From the NCBI RefSeq assembly GCF_000350225.1, contig NW_005179179.1:280609-344608 (forward strand): 64,000 nucleotides of DNA. The letters are read 5' to 3'. The notes under the pieces are model-generated. The model saw nothing but the letters and a program-made list of their open reading frames with translations, did not search any database and was not told where the DNA came from. The translations under genes and the position numbers were made by a program. This DNA is from Chondrus crispus (lineage: Eukaryota > Rhodophyta > Florideophyceae > Gigartinales > Gigartinaceae). Numbering within the stretch: the stretch's first letter is position 1; every line of letters starts with the position of its first letter. Positions 43,650 through 53,853 of this stretch are shown here, in pieces.

Positions 43650-45014
43650 CGAGGGAGGACATTCTTGCCAGCTGGCTACCGAGGGCCCCCCTGTACAAAA
43701 ACAGAAGATCATGCAGGGAAGACGTTGCCAGTGTGGCTTGCACATTCGTATCTTTTCTCTGTCATGTATGGTTGTACGAATGCTTGCCGAATGAGCGGAA
43801 TGGTACGGTGGTACAATATAACGGCAATAGCAAATTCAAGCAGATAAGGACAAACAGGGGCGTGGCAGCTGGAGGCGGAAGTTGATTTTTGATTTTGAGG
43901 CAAGTACTGCAGGGTGACACACAGCCTGCGGTTTACTCTGAGGGCCATCTTAGTTCTTCGTCTTGAATCTTGTGTCAGCTCCCTTCGTGTCCGTTGTGGT
44001 TGGTGTGCACCACACGGCGCGTAGAGGTGAAGTCAAAACTATCCTGCGAAGCCCGATGTCTTTCGGAGCTCCATGCTACCAGCTCATTGTGTCACGTCTG
44101 GAATATGCACAACTACCTTCGTCTCGACGTCGTCTGGGAGCCTCCCCTTGTTTGTTTCCCAACGCAGCACGTACATCAGCAGTGACAGTCCACCAAAAAA
44201 AACAGTCTCGCGTGTTCACAGCATTACTACTGTGTGGTCCACTCAGACAGTGCGATTCCGCTTTCCCAATCTTCAAGCTAGCCTCCCATCGTACCATCAA
44301 CTACTGTGCCGTATCGCAATACATACAGCACAGCACTGTGGTACCAAAAGCTGACTTTCCGCACTTCGTTTTAACACTTTTCGATGTCATTCACTGCGAA
44401 AATGCCGATTGCGTTGGCACAGGTAACAATAAAAAGGCTCATTCCCCTCACATCACAAACACCTTGCCTCTGGTTACCGAAAAGTAACGACTTGTAACTT
44501 TCCCGCGATAACACATAAGGAGTGTTCGACGTTCAATGGAGTCTCAAAGCACTACTGTTTTGTGCAGCACTACTGTTAGCGCACCGTTCAATAGTGTGCA
44601 CTAGCTTGAGTAATCAGTGGATAAATGTCGAATGCCCGCACAGCCTTCAGGGGCGATCAAGGAGGCATGCCGCACTTGGTGCTGTACGTGATAGGCTTTG
44701 GATGGAGCTCAAAAAGCCTCAGTTCCTGCTGGGGTTCAGACGCTGAGTTCTGCCGCCACGTCTCGCCACAAAAACTGACAACAATTCTGTCGCGTGAAAT
44801 CAAAAACAATAGAGGTCTCTCTCCTCAATCTCTTCGGAATTTGTCCTCAATGAGCCACGTCCAATACTCCACGTAAACCAGACGCGGCGAGCTGCCCCTT
44901 CCAAAGGAAAGAGGCCATTCATTCTGACTAACTTTAGAAATACATATTTTCTGTTTCTCGGGACTGCCATACCCTCTCGCGTTTCAAACATTGCTGCTCT
45001 TCTAACACCCTGTA
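43650..45014. other. Intergenic; no supported gene
   Basis: Short overlapping ORFs only. The frame at 44522-44746 resembles a secretory N-terminus but has no ATG. Confidence 0.4.
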
Positions 45015-45267
45015 CTAGTGTCTATTGGACGGACGTTTTTGATCATGAGGATTTTTCCTGTCTGTCAGAGCATTAGAAAGACCCTCCTAAATACCGTGCA
45101 TTCTAGGTGCCTTCAAGGGACTTGGACATTGTTTTTTACTCTTACTGTTACTGTTTCGCGGTAACTATGGCTTTCAGTTCTCCCACTTTGCGCCAGAAAC
45201 GGCGCGGCAGAAAAGCCTCATATGAGGCGAAATCCTCAAATGAGGCGCATTGTCCAATAGACACTAG
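45015..45267. repeat. 253-bp unit bounded by 16-bp inverted repeats
   Basis: CTAGTGTCTATTGGAC (45015-45030) and its exact complement (45252-45267) bound AT-rich sequence with a CCTCATATGAGGCG palindrome near the right end. This could be a small MITE; no target duplication is evident. Confidence 0.55.
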
Positions 45268-45693
45268 ACCATGAACACAAGATTCCAAACTGTTGTGCGT
45301 TTTGCAACAAACGTACAATACTTGCAGTAGACGTTTCTTAAGCTTGGGAAGCTTGCGAAATTTACCCGACGACCGCCATTTCACTGGAAGTGGTTCAGCC
45401 TTAAATCTCACTAGGATGCAGTCACAGTACTCTTCGTACCCTTAAGGGTAGTACCCATACACTAATACTTGAGGTACTGTGCGTAGTTACCCTACTGACA
45501 GATAGTATTATTTTTATTTGTTTTTGCGCATTTCATCATCATTCGCGGTTTGGCTCTACTGTATGTACTGTACGGATGCGGTGGCAGCATATCCAGTACA
45601 GTCGACCCTACGCATTAGTGCCGCCCCGTGCAAGGACTAATAATACGGCACTAATTCGGAGCGGCACAATCAGATGGCAGAACCACTACCCGG

Positions 45694-46241
45694 CTAGAAC
45701 TTTGTTATTAGAGTCTTCTGTTGTTGCCTTTGACCCTGTCTCTCATGCCTAGCTTCTAGAAAAGCTCGTTTTGCGGACCTCAAGTGCGATAAGGCATTGC
45801 TCACATCGCACTCCACACCCAGACTCTCCAAAGACCCAAAGAACCTTGCTAGCACTACAGCACTCGGTACGGCCCGCCTCTCCGTAATTTCACACTCGTC
45901 TTCTGCCACACAACCATCCATCACAGCATCACTGGCAGACTGATTCTGTAGCTCTCCATCATAATGTATTGAATCGCAAGCATCACTAATAGAAGCTTCT
46001 GCCACAAGCTCATTAGTCTCGATCTCAATCCATTCCTCCACATCGCAGGGTGCAAAGTCTTTGTTTCAAGCGTTGTAGCGGTGTTGGTCACAATTTGTTG
46101 GAGTGAAGGAAGAGAGCGTTTGGTGTTTCGGATGGTTCGCTCTGAAATTTTGAACTGACGCATAACTGTGGTATTCGCATTCCCGACCTGCACATTACAC
46201 TCCCACACATTCAGCTTCGATCTTATCTCGTCAATTTTCAC
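45694..46241 (-). pseudogene. Pogo/Tigger transposase remnant (N- and C-terminal parts)
   Basis: The first ORF (from 46241) has a Psq-type helix-turn-helix region (VMRQFKISERTIRNTKRSL). After a frame change near 46050 the sequence continues as the acidic C-terminal tail of a Tigger transposase, ending LSHLRSAKRAFLEARHERQG and TLITKF at 45694. The catalytic DDE core is absent: the N-terminal ~60 residues run almost directly into the tail. This is typical of a non-autonomous deletion derivative. Confidence 0.7.
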
Positions 46242-46315
46242 GCTGCCCGGGGAGATGCTGGGGAAGCCGAACGTATGCGATCAATTTTTGCATCGTTAGA
46301 TCGGAGTTTTGTTCT

Positions 46316-46828
46316 GTGCAGGAATGTGTCAAAGAAGGGCGAAAGCGGGTTGGGTACATGTGCGCGCAAAGAACAGGCTCTTCACCACCTACAGGCTCTT
46401 CACCAACTACTAGACCGCCTAGGACAAGACGAACAACCAAATCCTCTACCATACCGAGCACTAGAACAGCAACATCTGATACGAACCCCACTCCGCCAAC
46501 AACGCCCCCAGGGCCATCTCGATTTAAGAGTGTAGTGATGTGCAAGTCTGGAAGAAGTGTTTTTAACGTGGGAATTGTAGACGTTGAGGATAACCTTCAC
46601 ATCGCGATGTTTTCTGTGACAGAAGAAAAGGCAATGGCAGATATCACATGCATCCGGAATGATCTTGCTTCGGTTTCAGTGGAAGAATATCTCGACTACG
46701 CATTCAATAATTGCATTGGAGAGGACCAAGATAAGTGCTCTATCAACAACGCTGGGGTGTACACATGCAGTTCCATGCCTGCGAGGTGCATAAGCCCAGC
46801 ATATAAGAGGGCCGTGAATAGATATTGA
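46316..46828 (+). CDS. Hypothetical ORF with Pro/Thr/Ser linker and Cys-containing end
   Basis: 170 residues from ATG 46316. The first part is a low-complexity Thr/Ser/Pro/Arg linker (SSPPTGSSPTTRPPRTRRTT). The second part (SVFNVGIVDVEDNLHIAMFS to the end) is globular with five Cys in the last ~65 residues. It could be the 3' fragment of an extracellular protein gene carried inside the Tigger-like element. No domain recognised; the start is arbitrary. Confidence 0.35.
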   Translation: MQECVKEGRKRVGYMCAQRTGSSPPTGSSPTTRPPRTRRTTKSSTIPSTRTATSDTNPTPPTTPPGPSRFKSVVMCKSGRSVFNVGIVDVEDNLHIAMFSVTEEKAMADITCIRNDLASVSVEEYLDYAFNNCIGEDQDKCSINNAGVYTCSSMPARCISPAYKRAVNRY

Positions 46829-47361
46829 GTCATAAGTTATTGATATCGCTGAGCGGATGCGAGCCCTCCGCTTCTCACATGTCTTAAATCTTTTCCCGCA
46901 ATTAAAGAAGCAGTGCGTTGCTCATTTGCCCTACACTGAGAAATCACAACATGCAAGAATTGGAACAAGAGCATGAATCAATTATAGAGAGCAGGTTCGT
47001 TTCGGACGTGGCATCATATATGCCTGTAGTAGCACCGGTTTGTCTCAACAGTTTGTCTAAAACTACACTGTGCATCTGTGATTAGCATTGGTATGTTTGA
47101 GTCTGTTTGCTATTTTCCGTTGCTATTCCCACGAATTGCACATGAGAATGAGTTTATGGCCAGTATGAAGCGAATTTGAATCAACTCACAGCGATCGCAA
47201 AAAGGTCATGTGATATCGTAGTGATTTCTTGTTGTTGAGAGCAATAATGCTTGGCTGAAGTGTTATTGAATTGTCGTACTGTTGCTGCAATCTTTATTGA
47301 TGCAAGATAGTGAATTGTTGTGTTTGAAGTCTTCCACTGTTTTCATAGACTACAGCTGCAG
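46829..47361. other. No gene; interior of the Tigger-like element left of the copia insertion
   Basis: AT-leaning sequence without coding signal. Confidence 0.45.
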
Positions 47362-47588
47362 TGTGGTGCAAGGAACGATGCCCGAGTTTACTGAGGGAGA
47401 CGGACCGTGTGCGACTAAGAAGGGGAGCGGCGCCGGTGGCGGCGGCGCTGCCTGGGGCGCTGCATCTGTGCTACGTGTGTGCGTGGTACAGGTGTGTGAG
47501 CTGTTCAAGGGAATCATGACAGGGAGATCATTACAGAGGGCGCAGTACGGCCGCAGAGCGACATAAATTGGACATGGGAATCATGACA
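47362..47588 (-). repeat. 3' LTR of the third copia element (long form)
   Basis: The LTR start motif TGTCATGATTCCC (minus strand) occurs twice, at the border (47588-47576) and again at 47521-47509. The right LTR corresponds only to the part from 47521 leftward. The extra 67 bp therefore sits between 13-bp direct repeats. Confidence 0.85.
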
Positions 47589-50213
47589 CTCCCCCCGTCG
47601 CTGTGTGAGCGTGCTGCACGGGGGGGGGGGGGGCGGCGGCGACGATTTGGAGCTTCGCCGTGAGCTTTCGGAACGGCTCCGATCGTAGCGGCTTCGTGAA
47701 TATATCCGCGAGCATGTCTTCGCTCGGGACGTGCTTCAGGACGATGTTGCCGTTGCGTGCGTGATGGGACAAGAAATGGTGCCGGAGATCAATGAACTTG
47801 CGGCGTTTGGTCGGTCCCGTGTTTCGTGCGACGCGAATGGCAGATTGGTTGTCCATGAAGAAGGGGGTGGGGTGGGGGCTGAGCATGCGGATATCTTGGA
47901 GGGTCCGGCGAAGCCATGCAGTTTGTTGCACTGCGGCGGTGGCGGCAACGTATTCCGCCTCGCACGTGGAGAGGGCCGTGATGCTCTGTTTCATAGATGC
48001 CCAGCATATCGGAGTGCCATTGTATAGGTGGACGATGCCAGATATTGATTTCCGGTCGGTGACATCTGCCGCGTGGTCGGCGTCCGAGTATGACGTGAGC
48101 AGGGGGGTGTTGGAGATGGGTTTGTCAGCGGTGTTACTGACTTGCAGGGGGATGTTAGCAGCGGGGAAGAGGAGCCCGTGCTGGGGAGTGTGACGGAGGT
48201 ACCGGAGGACGCGTTTGAGGGCATTCCAGTGCCGGGTTGTCGGGGCTTTGGCGGCGACGGACAGGCGGTTGATGACAAAGTAAATGTCCGGGCGCGTGGA
48301 GTCGGCGATGTATCTCTGGTCACCGAGTATTTGTTGGTACTCTTTCAGTTGGGGGTGTTTGGAAAGAGGCTCATCTCGGTCGGTGGGGCCGTGGAGGCGA
48401 ATTCTGTCCTGATACGGTGTGGGCTTGCCATTGGCAATGTGCATCTCTGCTTTTCGCAGGATGCATGCGGTGGCGGTGGGCTGGGATATGTGCAGCGCGC
48501 CGTTGGCGGTGCGCTGTACCGTCCATTCGAGCAGCGTGCGGCGCTCACCGAGGCGCTTCATGGTGTACGCCTTTGTCAGCAGGTTTGTGAAATCGTCGAA
48601 CAGCGCTTCTGTGGTCGCTGTGACGGTAAGTCGTCCATGCTGATCGCCACGAATGTGGCCGAGAAGGGGGATATTTTGTGGAAGAGGCAGGTGTCTGCCT
48701 CAGATTGGTGAAAGCCACCCTTGGTGAGGAAGCCGAAAACGGCTTGCATGTATGTGAATCCTGCTTGCGGGGTGCCATAGAGGTTCTTGACTAGTTTTCC
48801 TTTTTTGCATTCATGCTTGTACGTTCCGTCGAAACGGGGGTGCTGACGGACGTAGACAGGCTTTTCCCCATTGTGGTCGAAGTCCTCGTGGAGGTACGCG
48901 GCCTCAATGTCAATGTGTTCAATGAGGAGGTTGTGGGCTGCGGCAATGGCGAATAGCAGGCGTACCGAGGACTTATCTGCCATGTAGGTTGTAGTACGTT
49001 TGGGATCGTAATGAACGTTTGGTAGCATTGTGTCTCCTCGAGCCGCGCAGCGCGCTTTTCGTTTCGTGACGTTGCCGTTTTTGTCGCGCTTGTAGCGGTA
49101 CCCCATCGTAAGGGGAATGAGGCGCGTATTTCGCGGGAGTAGGCGGTCGGGTGTCCACTGTATGACACGCTTTGTGTCGAGCGCATCGAGCTCCTGGTTG
49201 TGAGCGGTGGACCAGAGGTCTGCATCGGGGTATTTTCGTGCTTGCCCGCGGTTGAGGGGAGCAGGGGTGGAGACCGATAGCTCGTCTGGTGTACGATGGG
49301 GGGTGTACGCCTTGAAGGCGGCGGCGGAGGTCATTTTGGGGTCTTGTGTGCGGAAGTAGGGATGGAAGTCCACTGTACGTATGCGGTGAGTTTTGCTCGT
49401 GTTAATGTCCAGTGCCATGATGTGGCGATCGTCGGTAGGGTACAGGTACCGTACAGTGCGGGAGCGTGAGTGCAGTTTGGAGATGGTGGAGGTGCGCTGG
49501 CGGGGGTCAGGGGTGGTGCCTGATTGTCCAAAGATGTGAAATTGGGTGATTTGTGGCACCGATTGGTGCCATTGGGTGGCGGGGAGGGCGTGTGTGCTGT
49601 GATGCATGGTGTGATTGTATTTGAATGTTGCATCTCGAACTGCGTCCTCCCAGTGGTGTTGAGGGAGCTCACTGTGATGCAGAGCAGCTCGAGCTGCATT
49701 CAGTAGTGTACTGTTGATCCTCTCTGCAAGGCTGTTCTCTTGAGGGGTGTAGAGGATGGTGGGAGAGTGGCTTGCGTTGTGCTTGGTGTATGTTTGGATG
49801 GCTGTGGCAGAGAGGTACTCGAGTGCGTTATCGGTGCGTATGATTCGGGGTTGGTGGCCCGTTTGCTTGTTGATTGCATTGAGGATAAAATCGAGACGTT
49901 GTGGTGTTTGCGCACGGTTCGGCAGAAAGTCGGTAATGAAATACCGTGTCTTTGTGTCGAGGACCGTTAGGATGTATTTGTTTCGCTGGTGGGAGGGGGG
50001 TGCAATCGGGCCACATATATCGCCACTAAGTGAGAAGCCCGTTGGGTAGTGGTGGGCAGTTGGCTTGTGTGGGCGAAGTCGTTGTTTGGCGTGCGCACAA
50101 CTTGAGCACGTGATACGTGGGGCGTATCGTGCGAGGGAGGGTGGGATGTTGGGGAGCAGTCCTTGTCGTGCCATGGTTTGGATGGTGGCAGGTCGCACAT
50201 GGTTTAGTACCAT
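47581..50213 (-). pseudogene. Copia pol: integrase, RT and RNase H (frameshifted)
   Basis: The frame continues from the protease ORF after a TAG at 50217. Integrase: finger HVRPATIQTMAR...CSSCAHAK, core SGDICGPI, RTDNALEY and ENSLAERINSTLLN. RT: KARCAARGD, HIDIEAAYLHEDF, LVKNLYGTPQAGFTY and the active site VAISMDDL (MDD in place of the usual YVDD). Right after MDDL the frame shifts by one (near 48640); the coding sense continues as TVTATTEALFDDF and joins the frame 48561-47581. RNase H: SDADHAADVTDRKSISG, LSTCEAEYVAATAA, PFFMDNQSAI and DMLADIFTKPL. The C-terminus crosses a G14 run (47620s). Confidence 0.92.
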
Positions 50214-50216
50214 GTG

Positions 50217-52222
50217 CTAATGATGGAATGCGTGCTCTAGTGCCTGACCGTGTTTGGACGAGGGCGTCGGGGCATGGTTGGTGAGAGGCCTCGGTGCTTC
50301 TTGTCTGCTGTGGACATTGGGGGCGGGGTGGTTGCCTTGGGAGGTGTGGGGTGGTGTTGTTGCGAGCGGGAGCTGTTGTCCGGGGGGGTTTGTTTGTGTG
50401 TGTCTTGTGGTTGGGGTTGTGCGGGCAGCTTGAGCGTGGCATGGGTTGGGTGGGGGGTCCAAGTAGTACAGTCCTTTGTGTGCTGTAGCTGTGGCAAGGA
50501 CTGTAGGCGGGCGTGTTTTGGTGTTTATGATGGCTGCGGTAGTGGGGCGAAAGACTACGGCTCCATATTGGCGGGCGATGTCGTTGACAGAGACGAGGTT
50601 TTTTTTGATGTCTGGGTTGGCGATGGCCGGGAGTGATAGGACTTTATTCCTGTTCGTCGTGATCTGGATTGTGCCGGCATGGGTGGCGGACGACGTCGAT
50701 GAGGCAGTGTTAGTAGTCATGCGCGTGGTGAGGGGGCGCATTGGTGGAGTTGCCTGTGTGACATGGGTCGGGCTTGCGCCTGAGTCTAGAATGTATGTCA
50801 TACCGTGGGTATTATCCTGGTCCATTGTGGTTTGGAAGGCGTTCAGGTCTTCGTTATGGTGGGGGTCTGCCGTGGCTGCCAATTGTGCTTTGGCGGGGCG
50901 GCGATTGCGTGGTCGAGGTGGGGTGGGGTTGGGTTGCGGGGGGGCGGGCCATTGAGGTGGTGCTACCCACTGGGGCGGGGGGGTGGGTACGGGTTGTACG
51001 GTTGTTGTGGTTGGATCCACGGTGTGTTGTACCACTGTGTGCGTGGGGGTCCTCGTCCGCGCTGGCGATCTCGAGGTCGGGGGGAGGTTCTCGTTTGCGT
51101 TGGCGTGATGCGGTGGTGCGGAGCCCCTGGGGGTCAGGTGGATTGGGGGACGACCGGGTGGTGTGGCGGGCTTGGACTGCTTTGAGTCTTTGCGTCACTC
51201 GTATTATTGTTTGGGGGACTGAGTCCGTCTCAGTCCAGGTGTCTGTTAAGTGCTTGAATGTCGGGTGGTGCTCCAGTCCTTTTGTGATGGCGTCTACAGT
51301 GACGGTTTCATCGGTTCGGATGTGGGGGTAATTTGCCAGTCGCATACGGGTGCGCAGGGATCGGTGTTGATTAATACAATCGTCAACAGATAGTGCGGTG
51401 GTGAATAGGAGTCGGTCAGCTTCCTGACGTAGGAGAATGTGGGTGGTCGGGGAGCTGTCTGTGAAGTGTTCTTGAATGGCCTGCAACAGTGCAGCTGGCG
51501 TGGTTTCGAAAGGGATGTCAGTCGTTTCTGCGATTTCGTGAGGGATGCTGTTGGTGATCAGCATGCGGATGGTGGCGCAGTCTTTGACGTATTGTTTGTG
51601 TTCCGGCGTGGCCGGGGGCGGCTGGGTGTAGTTGGTGTCCAGCGTGTGCAGGACATCATTTATGATGGAGGTGTCCTCAATAGCTTGTTTCCAAAGGTTG
51701 AAGTTGTTGCCGGAGGGTGGAGGGGCGGGAGTTTGCCGTAAAAATGGGAGGAGCGGTGATCCGGGAAGTTGTGGTCGGTGTGGTGCTCCATGGTAGCGGG
51801 AGATGTAGGGTGTGTGGATGGGGTTGGGGGAAGGGATTGTGCCGTTGGGATGGACGGGGGCTCAGATCGGCACTCGACGCGGACGTGCGGAGGCTGGTGG
51901 CTGAGTTGGGCTTGGTGAGGGGGTCTGCGCTCGACGCGAGGTGGCCGAGGCTCCGATCGGCACTCGAAGGGGACGTGCGGAGGCTAGTGGCTGAGTTGGG
52001 CTGGGTGAGGGGGTCTGCGCTCGACGCGAGGTGGCGGAGGCGAGTGTGGAGCTTGGGCGTTGGGTCTGCGCTCGACGCGTGGGGGCGGAGGCGAATGGGG
52101 GAGTATGTAGAGGAGGGGAGCGGGTTGGGTGCACGGGGTGGTGGTGCTCTTGGCTAGTCTTTGTGACGAACGGCGGAGCGATTTGTGATCGTGTTGCAGG
52201 GTGGGTTTGCGATTCGGGACCA
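50217..52222 (-). pseudogene. Copia gag and protease (frame changes)
   Basis: A frame open from ~51850 to 50854 encodes gag (NFNLWKQAIEDTSIINDVLH, then EHKQYVKDCATIRMLITNS and ALLQAIQEHF), a UBN2/Retrotran_gag_2-like domain. A second frame (51035-50217) carries the protease YILDSGASPTHV, then VSVNDIARQYGAVVF and the pre-integrase linker, ending at a TAG (50217). An ATG at 52222, overlapping the PBS, starts a Pro/Arg-rich N-terminus with PPPPRVERRP repeats; a frame change connects it to gag. No zinc knuckle is visible. Confidence 0.8.
51868..52100. repeat. Tandem repeats in the gag leader of the third copia element
   Basis: Two ~85-90-bp units starting CTCAGATCGGCACTCGA and CTCCGATCGGCACTCGA stand head to tail (from ~51868 and ~51951). 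They are followed by a shorter third copy of GGGTCTGCGCTCGACGCG at ~52059. On the minus strand each encodes a Pro/Arg motif (PPPRVERRP). Confidence 0.8.
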
Positions 52223-52227
52223 TAACC
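52216..52227 (-). other. Half-tRNA primer-binding site of the third copia element
   Basis: The minus strand GGTTATGGTCCC directly follows the LTR. It is again complementary to the initiator-Met anticodon arm with one mismatch, and it overlaps the ATG of the gag leader. Confidence 0.7.
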
Positions 52228-52392
52228 TGTGGTGCAAGGAACGATGCCCGAGTTTACAGAGGGAGATGGACCGTGTGCGACTAGACTAAGAAGGGGAGCG
52301 GCGCCGGTGGCGGCGGCGCTGCCTGGGGCGATACTTCTGTGCTACGTGTGTGCGTGGTACAGGTGTGTGAGCTGTGCATGGGAATCATGACA
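52228..52392 (-). repeat. 5' LTR of the third copia element (short form)
   Basis: Matches 47362-47521. Contains a 5-bp tandem insertion (GACTA) relative to the other LTR. Confidence 0.87.
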
Positions 52393-52700
52393 AGCTGAGG
52401 TGCATGAGGAGTGGGCGATGACGACGTCGTGCATGACACGTGGCTTGTGTCTGCCGGTTTTTGCGGTACTAATTCGAGGGTGCCAATAATGAAAGCGGCA
52501 CTATTTCGCTTCCCACCCCCCCTGTACTGTATACTGGCAACAACAAACCAAAATTGCGAAGGAACAACTATACCCCACGGGCCTCACATTGGAGCATGAC
52601 CCTATTACAGCACATTTCATTCTAGCCGAGAAACACTGCATCCACCTCAGGTACTCTGCCTTCTAATTTCAAGCAGAGGCTTGACAGGAGAGTCAACTCA

Positions 52701-52740
52701 GGCTCTGTCTTAAGACAGTTTGGACGGACTTGGACGGGCT
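52701..52740 (+). repeat. Left terminal inverted repeat of the Harbinger element
   Basis: Includes the internal palindrome CTGTCTTAAGACAG. Confidence 0.9.
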
Positions 52741-53853
52741 TGTTTTTGGACGGTTGCGGGCGTCTAATGTGCAAAACGGCTTCTCATTGGTCTATTTTCG
52801 ACATTCCTTAACATGTACATGTCAATGCACTGCAGATTAATTTAACTCCCTGCATTACATCTGTGCCTTAACCGATGCCACGAAACAAAACTTAATTGGC
52901 TATCGCAGATCACAAAAATCTGAAGAAGATCCATTTCCAACCTCCAACTTTCAAATCATCACGGCGCGAAACTTGCAATCTTGGAAATACGAACTGTGCA
53001 CCATTCTCCCGCCATAGGAGACCCTTTCATACCTCGGAGGGTAGTACCCGTTCTTCCTTGAAAGCAATCCTCACCCGAACATTTCGCCCTCTGCAACTTG
53101 CATCTCCCCACCAACGAGCCAAGCAACAAGCAAGAGCCGTCGCGCAACCCATTTTATTCTCAACTTTGCTTGCCTCGACTACTGTCTTCACCGCACCTAT
53201 TTTTGATCATCACCTTCCCCTCTGTCGGCTCTGCCTTTCTCTGCCTTTTCTGCACACAGGATGACTACAAGCTGCCTCCCCCGACGCAGACCCCCGCTTT
53301 CTAAGAGTGGATTCAAATCGCTATGATTCCGCGGTGTGCATCGACAGTCGTCGTTTGCGCTTTCATGAAAGCGGTGAGTAGGCATCCGTTCTCAGCTGCG
53401 CTGACATTCGTGAAAAGAATATCACGGACGCGCCAGAGATCACACAGAGTCATCAAAACCACATGTCCGGGAGCGAAGTACCGCTTCGTTCAAGGGCAGA
53501 GACCTCTCAAGTGCCCAACGCAGTAGCAGTTTGTCTGGGCGGATCGGCAAACGGTACGAAATGTGAAATGTTGAGAGCGGTAACGACCGGAGCTTCCGAT
53601 CCTCGTGTGCAGGGGAGTTGCGAACCAGACAGCGAAACACCCTATGTCTCGAAAAGTCCGGCAGTACCCCAAAAAACTAGCCGGAGACATCCCTAATCTT
53701 ATACTATTCTGATGCCGTGCGCGGGCGCAGTGACCAGACAACACCGCCACGCGACATTGATGAAATCTCCGGTGATCTCAGGGGCAGGACTCAAGTGCCG
53801 AATAGAAATGAAAATGGGCATATTTCTCTGACAAAGAGGGCGGAGCTGGAGAG
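52741..53853. other. 5' part of the Harbinger element; no supported ORF
   Basis: Short overlapping ORFs without domains. Probably the upstream region of the accessory gene, possibly with a first exon I cannot define. Confidence 0.4.

Larger units (their letters stand above)
47362..52392 (-). mobile_element. Third Ty1/copia element
   Basis: LTRs TGTGGTGCAAGG...GGGAATCATGACA occur at 47362-47588 and 52228-52392. The minus strand carries a half-tRNA PBS beside the right LTR, gag, protease, integrase, RT, RNase H and a PPT (ACGGGGGGAG) abutting the left LTR. The LTRs are ~94% identical where comparable. The target duplication is unclear: AGCTG follows the right LTR, and AGCTG occurs 3 bp before the left one. 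The translated proteins differ clearly from the copia element at 22655-28048, so this is another lineage; resemblance to the PyRE-type copia elements of red algae is an inference. Confidence 0.92.
45599..52529 (-). mobile_element. Tigger/pogo-like transposon, internally deleted and split by a copia insertion
   Basis: The left end CAGTCGACCCTACGCATTAGTGCCGC and the complement of the right end (CAGTACAGGGGGG... TAGTGCCGC) share the TAGTGCCGC, (T)TATTGGCAC/TAATACGGCAC and CTAATTCG blocks in order. Both ends are flanked by TA (45597-45598 and 52530-52531). The minus strand encodes the two ends of a pogo-type transposase but not its middle. Without the nested copia element (47362-52392) the unit is ~1.9 kb. 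The terminal repeats are diverged, so an old element. Confidence 0.65.

Noticed and set aside
44522-44746. Plus-strand ORF with a secretory-looking N-terminus
   Set aside because: The frame opens with GTG and has no ATG before the hydrophobic stretch; no TATA box was found.
45015-45267. Calling the 16-bp inverted-repeat unit a MITE outright
   Set aside because: No target duplication and no second copy in the window, so it is listed only as a repeat.
50250-51331. Plus-strand ORFs (128, 159, 185 aa) over copia gag/protease
   Set aside because: Gly/Val/Trp-rich shadows of the Pro/Thr-rich gag and protease on the minus strand.
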